Shown one piece after another: positions 1-6,254 of a stretch of DNA of 20,418 nt (the first letter of the stretch is position 1; each line of letters starts with the position of its first letter). This DNA is from JBBRFH01 sp038224615 (GTDB lineage Bacteria; Planctomycetota; Phycisphaerae; Tepidisphaerales; Tepidisphaeraceae): positions 1 to 20,418 of the forward strand of contig JBBRFH010000019.1 of NCBI GenBank assembly GCA_038224615.1, given 5' to 3'. A program made the translations under genes and the position numbers. The notes below the pieces were generated by a model that saw only the letters and a program-made list of their open reading frames with translations, did no database searches and was not told where the DNA came from.

Positions 1-516
1 GGTGTGCGTCGCCTCGATCACGCAGGCCGCGCCCATGGGGTTGAGTTCCTCCATCAAGGCGTCCGCGATCTGCGTGGTCAGCCGTTCCTGCACCTGCGGG
101 CGCCGCGCGAAGCCTTCGACGAGGCGGGCCAGCTTCGACAGGCCGACGACTTTGCCGTCGGGCAGGTACGCGACGTGGGCCTTGCCGGTAAACGGGAGCA
201 GGTGGTGCTCGCAGAGGCTGTGGAAGGGGATATCGCGGAGCAGGACTACTTCGTCGTAGCGCTCGGTGAAGACGGTCTTGAGGTGCCGCTTGGGGTCCTC
301 CTGCAGGCCGGCCATCAACTCGCCGTAGGCGCGGGCGACGCGATTGGGGGTCTTGATGAGGCCTTCGCGATCGGGGTCTTCGCCGATCCCGATGAGGATT
401 TCGCGCACCGCCTTCTCGATCCGCGGAATGTCGATCTTCGCCGGCCTAAGCTCGGCTGCGTCGGCTGCGTCGTCGACGTCGTCATCACCACACGAAAATC
501 CGGCTCGCTCGGGCAT
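1..516 (-). CDS. folE: GTP cyclohydrolase I, C-terminus cut by window edge
   Basis: This enzyme converts GTP to 7,8-dihydroneopterin triphosphate, the first step of folate and pterin synthesis in the cytosol. The 172 visible residues match the family well. After an acidic N-terminal leader (about residues 1-28) comes the EDPDREGLIKTPNRVA block (46-61). The zinc and active-site motif FHSLCEHHLLPF lies at 98-109, with Cys102 and His105 as zinc ligands and His104 beside them. It is followed by GKVVGLSKLARLVE and the RRPQVQERLT block. The reading frame runs off the left edge just before the second zinc cysteine would appear, so roughly 15-25 residues are missing. The ATG at 516-514 is preceded by a strong AAGGAG eight bases upstream, which fixes the start. 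It is divergent from the epimerase gene at 714. The identification is secure. Confidence 0.95.
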   Translation of the reverse strand, partial: MPERAGFSCGDDDVDDAADAAELRPAKIDIPRIEKAVREILIGIGEDPDREGLIKTPNRVARAYGELMAGLQEDPKRHLKTVFTERYDEVVLLRDIPFHSLCEHHLLPFTGKAHVAYLPDGKVVGLSKLARLVEGFARRPQVQERLTTQIADALMEELNPMGAACVIEATHT

Positions 517-576
517 GGGGCTGGCTCCTTCGTCTATAGAGTAGGCGCGCTGCGGCAAAACGCGAAAGGCGAAGAC

Positions 577-666
577 GATCCACGAATCCGCACGAATCGG
601 CACGAATCAAAAGACAAGTCAGATAAAGGCCCATCTATTCGTGTAATTCGTGTCGATTCGTGGATC
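577..666. repeat. Facing arrays of a 10-bp CACGAATC repeat (intergenic inverted repeat)
   Basis: The left arm (577-608) reads GATC followed by three near-perfect 10-bp units beginning CACGAATC (581, 591, 601). The right arm (about 635-666) holds three copies of the reverse complement (ATTCGTG units) ending in GGATC. The arms are separated by about 26 bases of ordinary sequence and can pair into a long imperfect hairpin. The element lies between the divergent folE and epimerase genes and ends about 47 bp before the epimerase ATG. Similar CACGAATC-type intergenic repeats are, from memory, dispersed in genomes of the planctomycete-verrucomicrobial group, but this could not be checked. It has no spacer structure and is not a CRISPR array. 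Confidence 0.8.
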
Positions 667-713
667 GCTTCTTGTATTTGCATTCGCGCGCGGGGCGCAA
701 CAGACTCTGCGTC

Positions 714-1721
714 ATGAACGTCCTTCTCATCGGCGGCACCGGGCTGATCAGTACCGGGATTGTCAAACACCTGCGCCTTCGCGGCGCCGCGATCACCATG
801 TTCAACCGCGGGCAGCGCGAGGACACCACCGGCGGGGAGATCGAGGTGATCCACGGCGATCGCAACGACCCCGAATCGCTCGCCCAGTGTACGGCCAACG
901 GACGCAGGTGGGACGTCGTCATCGACATGATCTGCTTCAACCCCGACACCGCCGCCAAGGCGATCCACGTCTTCGCCGGCGAGTGCCAGCAGTACATCTT
1001 CTGCTCGACCGTCTGCACCTACGGCACGAAGATCCCTCCGGGCGTGCTGGTCGACGAGACGTTCCCGCACGAGCCGATCAGCAAGTACGGCCGGGAGAAA
1101 GTCGCGTGCGAGCAGGCGTTCATGGACGCGCATAAGCGAGGCGATTTCAAGGCGACCATCGTCCGCCCGAGCCACACCTACGGGCCCGGCTCGCCGCTGA
1201 TCGACAACCTCGAAGGCAACGCCGTCGCATGGGACCGCATCGCCAAGGGCAAGCCCATCCTCTGCGCCGGCGACGGTCTGGGCCTGTGGGTCAGCACCTA
1301 CCGCGACGACGTGGGCAAGCTCTTCGCCCACGCCTGCCTCAACGAGAAGACCTACGGCCAATCGTACAACGCGACGCGAGATGAACAGTTCACCTGGCGC
1401 GATTACCTGAAGGACGCCGCGAGCGTCGTCGGCAAGCCGGCTGACGTTGTCTTCATGCCGGCCGAGTGGATCGCGTCGCACGATCCGGCACGGTTCGGCC
1501 TGCTGCGCGAGATCACCGCATTCCATGGCCCGTACTCCAGCGCCAAGGCCAAGCGCGACGTGCCGGAGTTCGTGTGTGAAGTCGACTTTGTCGAAGGAGC
1601 GCGCAAGACGCTCGACGACGTCAAACGCCGCAACGCCTGGCGCGACAGCGGCGCCGACGCGGTCTACGACGGCATGATCGCCCGGGCGTTGTCCATCGGA
1701 GTGAAGCCGATCACGCTGTAA
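714..1721 (+). CDS. NAD-dependent epimerase/dehydratase (extended SDR family)
   Basis: The 335-residue protein is an extended short-chain dehydrogenase/reductase acting on an unidentified nucleotide sugar or related substrate. The N-terminus MNVLLIGGTGLISTG is the dinucleotide-binding Rossmann turn. The sequence FCSTVCTYG (96-104) supplies the catalytic Ser/Thr, and YGREK (125-129) supplies the catalytic Tyr125 and Lys129. IVRPSHTYGPGS (149-160) is the usual substrate-side loop. The variant GGTGLIS is closer to the CSP41/isoflavone-reductase-like branch than to classical GalE (GxxGxxG). The ATG at 714 is chosen because the Rossmann strand begins there; an in-frame ATG at 660 would start inside the intergenic repeat and add 18 non-homologous residues. 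The gene stands alone, so the pathway cannot be named. Confidence 0.85.
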   Translation: MNVLLIGGTGLISTGIVKHLRLRGAAITMFNRGQREDTTGGEIEVIHGDRNDPESLAQCTANGRRWDVVIDMICFNPDTAAKAIHVFAGECQQYIFCSTVCTYGTKIPPGVLVDETFPHEPISKYGREKVACEQAFMDAHKRGDFKATIVRPSHTYGPGSPLIDNLEGNAVAWDRIAKGKPILCAGDGLGLWVSTYRDDVGKLFAHACLNEKTYGQSYNATRDEQFTWRDYLKDAASVVGKPADVVFMPAEWIASHDPARFGLLREITAFHGPYSSAKAKRDVPEFVCEVDFVEGARKTLDDVKRRNAWRDSGADAVYDGMIARALSIGVKPITL

Positions 1722-1820
1722 TGGTGGCTGTTGTCGGGAGGCAGCGGGGTTAGCGTTGGGGACGTTGGGGGGCTACATTCGCGTTTGGGGTAACGCCGTT
1801 TGAGACAGGGAGCAACACCA

Positions 1821-2894
1821 ATGGCCGAGAAGCAGACAACGACGAAGAAGCGCCCGCCGGTTCGGAAGGAAATGGCCGAGGCGGTGGCGGGGGCGCAGGA
1901 GTCGGCGACGGAGTTGCGGGAGGCGCAGGCGACGCCGGAGCAGCAGGCGAAGGAGCGGTCGGCGTTGGCGGCGGTGTTGGTGGCGGACGGGTTGAGCATC
2001 GAGTCGGTGGCGTCGTCGATCTCCGATTTGCGGGGTTCGATCGGGCGAACGCTGTCGGGGTTATCCGATCAGATGGAATCGCAGGTGCAGCGGTATCGCC
2101 AGTTGACCGAGGCGATCGCGGTTCGGGAGAAGGAGTTGGCGGAGGTTTACGAGATCGAGCGGGCCGCCGGGACGCTGCTGGCGATCGGGCAGGCGCAGCG
2201 GCAGAAGCAGGAGAAATTTGACGCCGAGATCAGCGAGCAGCGCGAGGAGCTCGAGAGCGAGATCGGCAAGACCCGGGCCGAGTGGGAACAGGAATCGGCC
2301 GAGCGCCAACAGCAGACGAAGGCGTTCGACGACGCCGAGCAGCAGCGGCAAAAGCGTGTGCGGGATGAGTTCAATTACGTCTTTACGCGCGAGCAGAAGA
2401 CGATGAAGGACCAGCTCGCCGATGAGAAGGCCAAGCTCGAACGCGAGATCGAGGAGAAGCGCCGGACGTTCGAGCAGACGATTGCGGAGCGCGAGAAGGC
2501 GGTGATCGGGAAGGAAGGCGAACTGGCGTCGCTGGCGAAGCGGGCAGAGGCGTTTCCGACCGAGTTGGAAAAGGCGGTGGCGACGGCGGTGGATCGCGAG
2601 ACCCGGCAGATGCGTGCCGACGCCAAGAACGCCGAGGAGCTGATCAAGCGAGAGTTCGCCGGCGAGCGGAACGTGCTGGCGACAAAGGTTTCGGCGCTGG
2701 AGCAGGCGATCGCCGAGCGAGACGCGCGGATCGAAAAATTGCAGCAGCAGCTCGAACGGGCGCAGGCCCAGGTTCACGAGACGGCGTTGCGGTCGATCGA
2801 CGGGGCGAGCACGTCACGGATGGTCGGCGACCTCCAGCAGCGGCTGGTTGACTCGGCGACGCGCAAGGGAGAGGCGGAGAAGAAGAACGGCTGA
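1821..2894 (+). CDS. Long coiled-coil protein, conserved hypothetical
   Basis: The 357-residue protein has no signal peptide or membrane segment. The N-terminus is Lys/Ala/Glu-rich (1-50). A short conserved stretch around LSIESVASSISDLRGSIGRTL (59-79) precedes an almost uninterrupted Glu/Lys/Arg/Gln heptad-rich coiled coil from about residue 85 to 335. The late part, with AFPTELEKAV followed by GERNVLATKVSALEQAI and ending QVHETALRSIDGAS, resembles a widespread bacterial coiled-coil family without an assigned function. A cytosolic scaffold or structural role is only inferred. The start is the ATG at 1821, which has AGGGAG eight bases upstream; a TTG at 1800 is in frame but lacks that signal. 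Its stop is directly followed, in the same frame, by an isomerase remnant, so the 3' end may sit at an old deletion junction. Confidence 0.8.
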   Translation: MAEKQTTTKKRPPVRKEMAEAVAGAQESATELREAQATPEQQAKERSALAAVLVADGLSIESVASSISDLRGSIGRTLSGLSDQMESQVQRYRQLTEAIAVREKELAEVYEIERAAGTLLAIGQAQRQKQEKFDAEISEQREELESEIGKTRAEWEQESAERQQQTKAFDDAEQQRQKRVRDEFNYVFTREQKTMKDQLADEKAKLEREIEEKRRTFEQTIAEREKAVIGKEGELASLAKRAEAFPTELEKAVATAVDRETRQMRADAKNAEELIKREFAGERNVLATKVSALEQAIAERDARIEKLQQQLERAQAQVHETALRSIDGASTSRMVGDLQQRLVDSATRKGEAEKKNG

Positions 2895-3404
2895 GGTCGT
2901 CGCGAGCAACTCATTGCCGAGGCCTTGCGGTGCCGGTTGGACTCTCGGCGGTTGCGTGTGTTTACCGGTCCGCCGTGGGGTGAAGGCGTGGTTGGTACAC
3001 GCGAAGCGACCGAAGCGCAATGGCAGGCCACGCTCGACAACCTGCGTGATTTCTGCGACCACGCCGCGAAGCAGAACGTCGAGCTCTGCCTCGAATGTCA
3101 CGCCGGCGGCCTGGCCGAGGATACGCCGTTCACGTTGCGGCTGCTGCGGGGGGTTGATCGACCAAACCTCACCGTCAATCTGCAGTTGCCTCTGCTCGAC
3201 GACGACTGGCGTACAAGCCTGCGTGAACCTGGCCAATACACGACGCACGTTCACAGGCACAATTGGACTGAGCGGCTCGGTGAAGGCGATCGGACGTTCC
3301 TCGCCGATGGCACTTTCGATTGGGAGCCCGTCCGCACGGATAGCTTGCAGTTTGCCGAGCATCGCGGACATTCATGCAGATCCGGGATGAACCGATATTT
3401 TTGA
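2895..3404 (+). pseudogene. Fragment of a xylose-isomerase-like TIM-barrel sugar isomerase/epimerase
   Basis: The frame is open from the base after the coiled-coil gene's stop and reads GRREQLIAEALRC, then LRVFTGPPWGEGV. It continues with an NLRDFCDHAAKQNVELCLE segment, a YTTHVHRHNWTERLGEGD segment and LADGTFDWEP. These are the middle and late strands of the sugar phosphate isomerase/epimerase (AP-endonuclease-2-like) barrel, including the Glu of the ELCLE strand and the His-x-His of THVHRHNW. A full family member has about 270 residues. Here about 90 N-terminal residues are absent, and the C-terminus collapses after FDWEPV into a degenerate tail (FAEHRGHSCRSG, then stop at 3404) that still resembles the expected EHxxHxCR end. 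No good start codon or ribosome site is seen (TTG at 2925 only). It is most likely a dead gene left by deletion. Confidence 0.65.
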
Positions 3405-3448
3405 CGCCGGGAAGAAACGTCGTCCTCATCGCCACTAACAGTATGTGC

Positions 3449-3453
3449 AAGGA
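3449..3453 (+). promoter_or_regulatory. Ribosome binding site deciding the sigma factor start
   Basis: AAGGA lies four bases before the ATG at 3458. The upstream in-frame ATGs at 3374 and 3443 have no such sequence, and the 3374 start would lie within the isomerase remnant. Confidence 0.5.
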
Positions 3454-3457
3454 TCAG

Positions 3458-4063
3458 ATGACCGACTCGCAGGGATCGGCGAACACAATAAGTCGTGAAG
3501 CCGACCTTGATTTGGCCAAACGGGCCGGGCACGGTGAGTCTGCGGCCTTGCATCACATCGTGGAGCAATATGCAGGTCCGTTGTTCCGCATGGCGCGGCG
3601 TCTATGTCCGACGCCGGCCGATGCGGAGGACGTTGTTCAGGACACCATGATCGCCATTATTCAATCGGTCGGCCGCTACGACGGTCGGGCGTCGTTGCTG
3701 ACCTGGATGTGCGCGATTCTGTTTCGTAAAGCCGGAAAAGCGCGTCGCCGACGCGGCATGGCCGTCTATGTCAGCACCGACGCTGCGGACGCCCTGTCGT
3801 CGACGAAGGATTCGCAAGCGTCGATGAGTGACTCGCGGCTGGACCTGGCGGCGGTGTTGCCGCGACTGAGCCCCGAACACCGCGAGGTGATATTGCTTCG
3901 AGAACTTCAGTCCCTGTCGTATGCGGAAATCGCGATTGCGCTCAACATTGCCCAGGGCACAGTTGAGTCGCGGCTGCACCGGGCTCGTAGCGAGCTAAAG
4001 CGGCTGCTGGTTGCGTATGATCCGAAGCAGAGCCCTGCGTCGACCGACCTGTCGAAAGCGTAA
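3458..4063 (+). CDS. ECF-type RNA polymerase sigma factor
   Basis: The 201-residue protein is an extracytoplasmic-function sigma-70 family factor that redirects RNA polymerase to a small regulon. Region 2 spans about residues 25-95, with the DAEDVVQDT core-binding motif (55-63) and the RASLLTWMCAILFRKAGKARRR stretch (78-99) for -10 recognition. A variable linker (100-128) follows. Region 4 (about 132-185) contains LPRLSPEHREVILLRELQSL and the helix-turn-helix YAEIAIALNIAQGTVESRLHRAR that reads the -35. The start at 3458 is preferred because of the AAGGA just upstream. It is the first gene of a three-gene cassette with an anti-sigma factor one base downstream and a periplasmic sensor after that, so it is probably held inactive until an envelope signal arrives. 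Its regulon is unknown. Confidence 0.92.
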   Translation: MTDSQGSANTISREADLDLAKRAGHGESAALHHIVEQYAGPLFRMARRLCPTPADAEDVVQDTMIAIIQSVGRYDGRASLLTWMCAILFRKAGKARRRRGMAVYVSTDAADALSSTKDSQASMSDSRLDLAAVLPRLSPEHREVILLRELQSLSYAEIAIALNIAQGTVESRLHRARSELKRLLVAYDPKQSPASTDLSKA

Positions 4064-4064
4064 A

Positions 4065-4574
4065 ATGACCTGCAAACGCACCGAACAGCTTGATGCCTAC
4101 CACGACGGCGAACTCGACCGCGCCGCGGCGAGCGAGGTCGCACGGCATATTGCCGGGTGCGAGTCGTGTCAGGCCGAGCTCGCTGAGATGGTGCGGCTGC
4201 GGGCGGCGTTTCACGATCTGCCTGACGAAGCGCCTTCTGCGGACCTCTGGCGGCGGGCTCATGTGATCGCCGAGGAAGCCTCGACTGAGGCACGCTGGCG
4301 TATCCTGCGGATCGGCGTGTCGCTGAGCGGGCTGGCCGCCTCGATCCTGATCGTCGTGGCCACATGGTCCGCGACGGACGACGCTCCGACGAACCATCCC
4401 ATCGAGGTTGCGACGGGACCGGCTTGGACGGAATGGGAACGCGTCGCGATGACGCTGCGGACCGACCGTCAGCCGGTCGAGTCGACCGTGGGCGACCCGA
4501 CGCAAATGCTTGCCGACGCCAGCATGAACGACGCTCGGATGGCCGACTGGATGATTCGTGGACTCAGCCAATAG
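4065..4574 (+). CDS. Zinc-finger anti-sigma factor, membrane-anchored
   Basis: The 169-residue protein is a single-pass membrane anti-sigma factor predicted to bind and hold the preceding ECF sigma factor. The N-terminal cytosolic ZAS domain has the signature H28-x3-C32-x2-C35 (RHIAGCESC), with Cys3 as a possible fourth ligand, after the typical LDAYHDGELDRA helix. A transmembrane segment lies at about 84-101 (VSLSGLAASILIVVATW), followed by a periplasmic tail of about 68 residues. The ATG begins one base after the sigma stop codon, indicating translational coupling. The tail shows no second domain. Inactivation could come from sensing by the partner at 4584 or by proteolysis; neither is visible in sequence. 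Confidence 0.85.
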   Translation: MTCKRTEQLDAYHDGELDRAAASEVARHIAGCESCQAELAEMVRLRAAFHDLPDEAPSADLWRRAHVIAEEASTEARWRILRIGVSLSGLAASILIVVATWSATDDAPTNHPIEVATGPAWTEWERVAMTLRTDRQPVESTVGDPTQMLADASMNDARMADWMIRGLSQ

Positions 4575-4580
4575 AAGGAG
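4575..4580 (+). promoter_or_regulatory. Ribosome binding site abutting the anti-sigma stop codon
   Basis: AAGGAG begins immediately after the TAG of the anti-sigma gene and lies three bases before the ATG at 4584. This packs the two genes into one translational unit. Confidence 0.6.
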
Positions 4581-4583
4581 CAC

Positions 4584-5051
4584 ATGAGAGGTCGTCACAT
4601 CACCGCAATGCTCGTCTTGAACTTCGCCATTGCAATCGTTACGGGCATTTTTGTGGGACGTTTTTTGACATTGCGAGCCGACGCATCGGTTTCACCCGTC
4701 GCTGCGCCGGGCGCGTCGGGTCTGGCCGGGCAGCTCCAGCTTTCGACTGAGCAGTCTGCCAAAATGCGTCCGATCTGGGAGACGGCCCGCGATGTCGCTC
4801 AGGAATGCGCGCGCGACGCCGAACGTATCCAGCAGGAAAATGACGCCGCGCTTCAGGCGCTATTGACCGAACCACAGCGGGTTCGCTACGAGCAGATCAG
4901 CGCCGACCATCACAGTCAGATCGCTGAGCAGGACGCGCGGCGAAAAGACGCGTTCCGCAAAGCCGTCGATCAGACGCGCCTGATCCTTCGTCCCGACCAA
5001 TGGCAAGCGTACGAGCAGATTTTGAAGAATCAGATCGGTTCGATCCCCTGA
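4584..5051 (+). CDS. Periplasmic Spy/CnrX-like (heavy-metal-resistance family) sensor
   Basis: The 155-residue protein has an N-terminal membrane anchor or signal segment (about 8-28) and an all-helical, charged periplasmic domain. The domain carries three LTxxQ-like motifs: LSTEQSAKMRPIW (53-65), LTEPQRVRYEQI (94-105) and LRPDQWQAYEQIL (135-147). These are the marks of the Spy/CpxP and CnrX/ZraP-type (Metal_resist) helical hairpin families. A His109-His110 pair lies in the middle helix region and could bind metal. Placed directly after an ECF sigma and a ZAS anti-sigma, it parallels the CnrH-CnrY-CnrX arrangement of cobalt/nickel sensing, so a role as periplasmic signal sensor for the cassette is inferred. 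No efflux pump lies next to it, so the signal may not be metal. It ends three bases before the convergent gene's stop. Confidence 0.7.
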   Translation: MRGRHITAMLVLNFAIAIVTGIFVGRFLTLRADASVSPVAAPGASGLAGQLQLSTEQSAKMRPIWETARDVAQECARDAERIQQENDAALQALLTEPQRVRYEQISADHHSQIAEQDARRKDAFRKAVDQTRLILRPDQWQAYEQILKNQIGSIP

Positions 5052-5054
5052 TCA

Positions 5055-6122
5055 TTAAGTGGCCAGAATGGCCGCTTCGGAAAACATCGCAGCCCGAATG
5101 CGTTTTCGAAGCAGCACGGCTGCGGCGCTCACGTCGATCGCGATGACCGCCGCGGTGACCAGCCACGCCGTCGAGCGGGAGGTCAGCGGTTGCTTGCCAA
5201 ACGACTGCGTGAGCGTCGCGCATTCGTTGGTAAAATCGCTCAACCCGTCGTGAAAAATCCCCGCCGCGTCAATTCGCGCGAAAAAGTGCGGCATGGAGAG
5301 CACGAGCGCGCCGGTGTCAGCAACCGTTGGCAACGATGGCTGCACGATCTGCCCGGCAATAAACTGGATCGGCCCGGCGACCGTCATGCCGATTGACACG
5401 AATTGAGTCAGTGCCTGACTTCGCAGCACGTCAAGGTCCGTCGCCGCGGCCTTGTCCTTGAGTGCCAGGAGTGCCATGCTCGCTCGCCCCGCGTCGATGG
5501 AGACGTTCGCAACGACCTGCGAAAACTCGCCGTCACCCGAATTTGCGTTGTCGTTAGCCGACCTGGGAGAGGCGATTTCCGTCGTGACGACTTTCACGGG
5601 CGAATCGGCAATTTCGGCTGCGGGCGTCTGGCTGGGACTTGCACCACTGCCATTCAGCCCCGGCGATATTGCCTGTGCCGAGTTGCCGGTCTCCGATGTT
5701 TCACTCTCGCCGCGCGTCGCCTGGGCCGCAGGAGCGTCCTCATGGGCTGCCGGGCTCGTAACAATGTCTGTGCCAGTGGAAGTGGAAGTGGAAGTGGAAC
5801 CGGTTTGGCTCTTCGGCGTGCCCGCGCCCGAATCATCAGGCTCGGCAGGCTCGGCGGATTTCGCGTCGATCGTGGATTCAGAGGATTTGTTGTCATCGAC
5901 CGGGACCGCACTGCCGCCATCGGCCAAATGGTCGGCCGAACGGGACGCAGGGATCGACAGTTCAGCGACGACCTCCGCGTCGTCATTCCGCGACGCCTCC
6001 AATTCTTGGCCGTCGTCGCTCCCGACGGACGAAAACAGCCTGAGCGGTTCCAGACCCTCCCAAACCGGGTGGAACGCCATCTTACGAGTGGTACGCGAAA
6101 CGGACTGACCGTGGTGTGCCAT
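5055..6122 (-). CDS. LEPR-type Ser/Thr-rich protein with C-terminal membrane helix, function unknown
   Basis: The 355-residue protein matches no enzyme family I know. Near the N-terminus, WEGLEPLRLFSS (21-32) fits the LEPR-XLL motif found at the start of many planctomycete surface or secreted proteins. Residues about 35-200 are low-complexity and rich in Ser, Thr, Ala, Asp, Glu and Pro, including an STSTSTST run encoded by a 6-bp repeat. A more ordered region follows (about 205-315; SQVVANVSIDAGRASMALLALK onward). The protein ends with a single membrane segment (about STAWLVTAAVIAIDVSAAAVLL) and a basic tail RKRIRAA. The layout suggests a wall- or envelope-tethered protein. The ATG at 6122 is chosen over 6152 because GAGGG lies eight bases upstream of it. 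Confidence 0.65.
   Translation of the reverse strand: MAHHGQSVSRTTRKMAFHPVWEGLEPLRLFSSVGSDDGQELEASRNDDAEVVAELSIPASRSADHLADGGSAVPVDDNKSSESTIDAKSAEPAEPDDSGAGTPKSQTGSTSTSTSTGTDIVTSPAAHEDAPAAQATRGESETSETGNSAQAISPGLNGSGASPSQTPAAEIADSPVKVVTTEIASPRSANDNANSGDGEFSQVVANVSIDAGRASMALLALKDKAAATDLDVLRSQALTQFVSIGMTVAGPIQFIAGQIVQPSLPTVADTGALVLSMPHFFARIDAAGIFHDGLSDFTNECATLTQSFGKQPLTSRSTAWLVTAAVIAIDVSAAAVLLRKRIRAAMFSEAAILAT
5775..5798. repeat. Four tandem copies of AGTGGA
   Basis: Four perfect 6-bp units lie inside the low-complexity region of the LEPR-type gene and encode alternating Ser-Thr on the minus strand. The unit is in frame, so slippage would change linker length without breaking the gene. Confidence 0.85.
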
Positions 6123-6130
6123 AAGCGATA

Positions 6131-6135
6131 CCCTC
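6131..6135 (-). promoter_or_regulatory. Ribosome binding site of the LEPR-type gene
   Basis: GAGGG on the minus strand lies eight bases before the ATG at 6122. It supports that start rather than the upstream ATG at 6152. Confidence 0.5.
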
Positions 6136-6254
6136 GAGAGCGATTCTAACATAGGCGGAGGTCGGATTTATGCGTATCTGCAATAATATCCGGGCCGGGA
6201 TCTGCTGTAATCAGGGTAAACCCTTATAGATTGCTGGCGACTGTCGCAACCGGC

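Noticed and set aside
581..610. Possible CRISPR array in the CACGAATC repeats
   Set aside because: Units are 10 bp and directly abutting, with no unique spacers and no cas genes; an inverted repeat element explains them.
534..1526. Open frame of 330 codons on the minus strand opposite the epimerase
   Set aside because: It mirrors the epimerase codon pattern, has no recognisable domain and reads through the intergenic repeat. Long antisense frames are expected in GC-rich genes.
2061..2777. Leucine-rich minus-strand frame opposite the coiled-coil gene
   Set aside because: The Leu richness is the complement of Glu/Lys/Gln codons in the coiled coil; no start signal or family match.
6183..6188. 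TATTAT (minus strand) as a -10 promoter element of the LEPR-type gene
   Set aside because: No acceptable -35 at 16-18 bp spacing; planctomycete promoter rules are too poorly known to call it from one hexamer.
6213..6224. AGGGTAAACCCT as a terminator hairpin after ResB-CcsA
   Set aside because: Only a 5-bp stem with a 2-base loop and no T-run; too weak to fold as a terminator.
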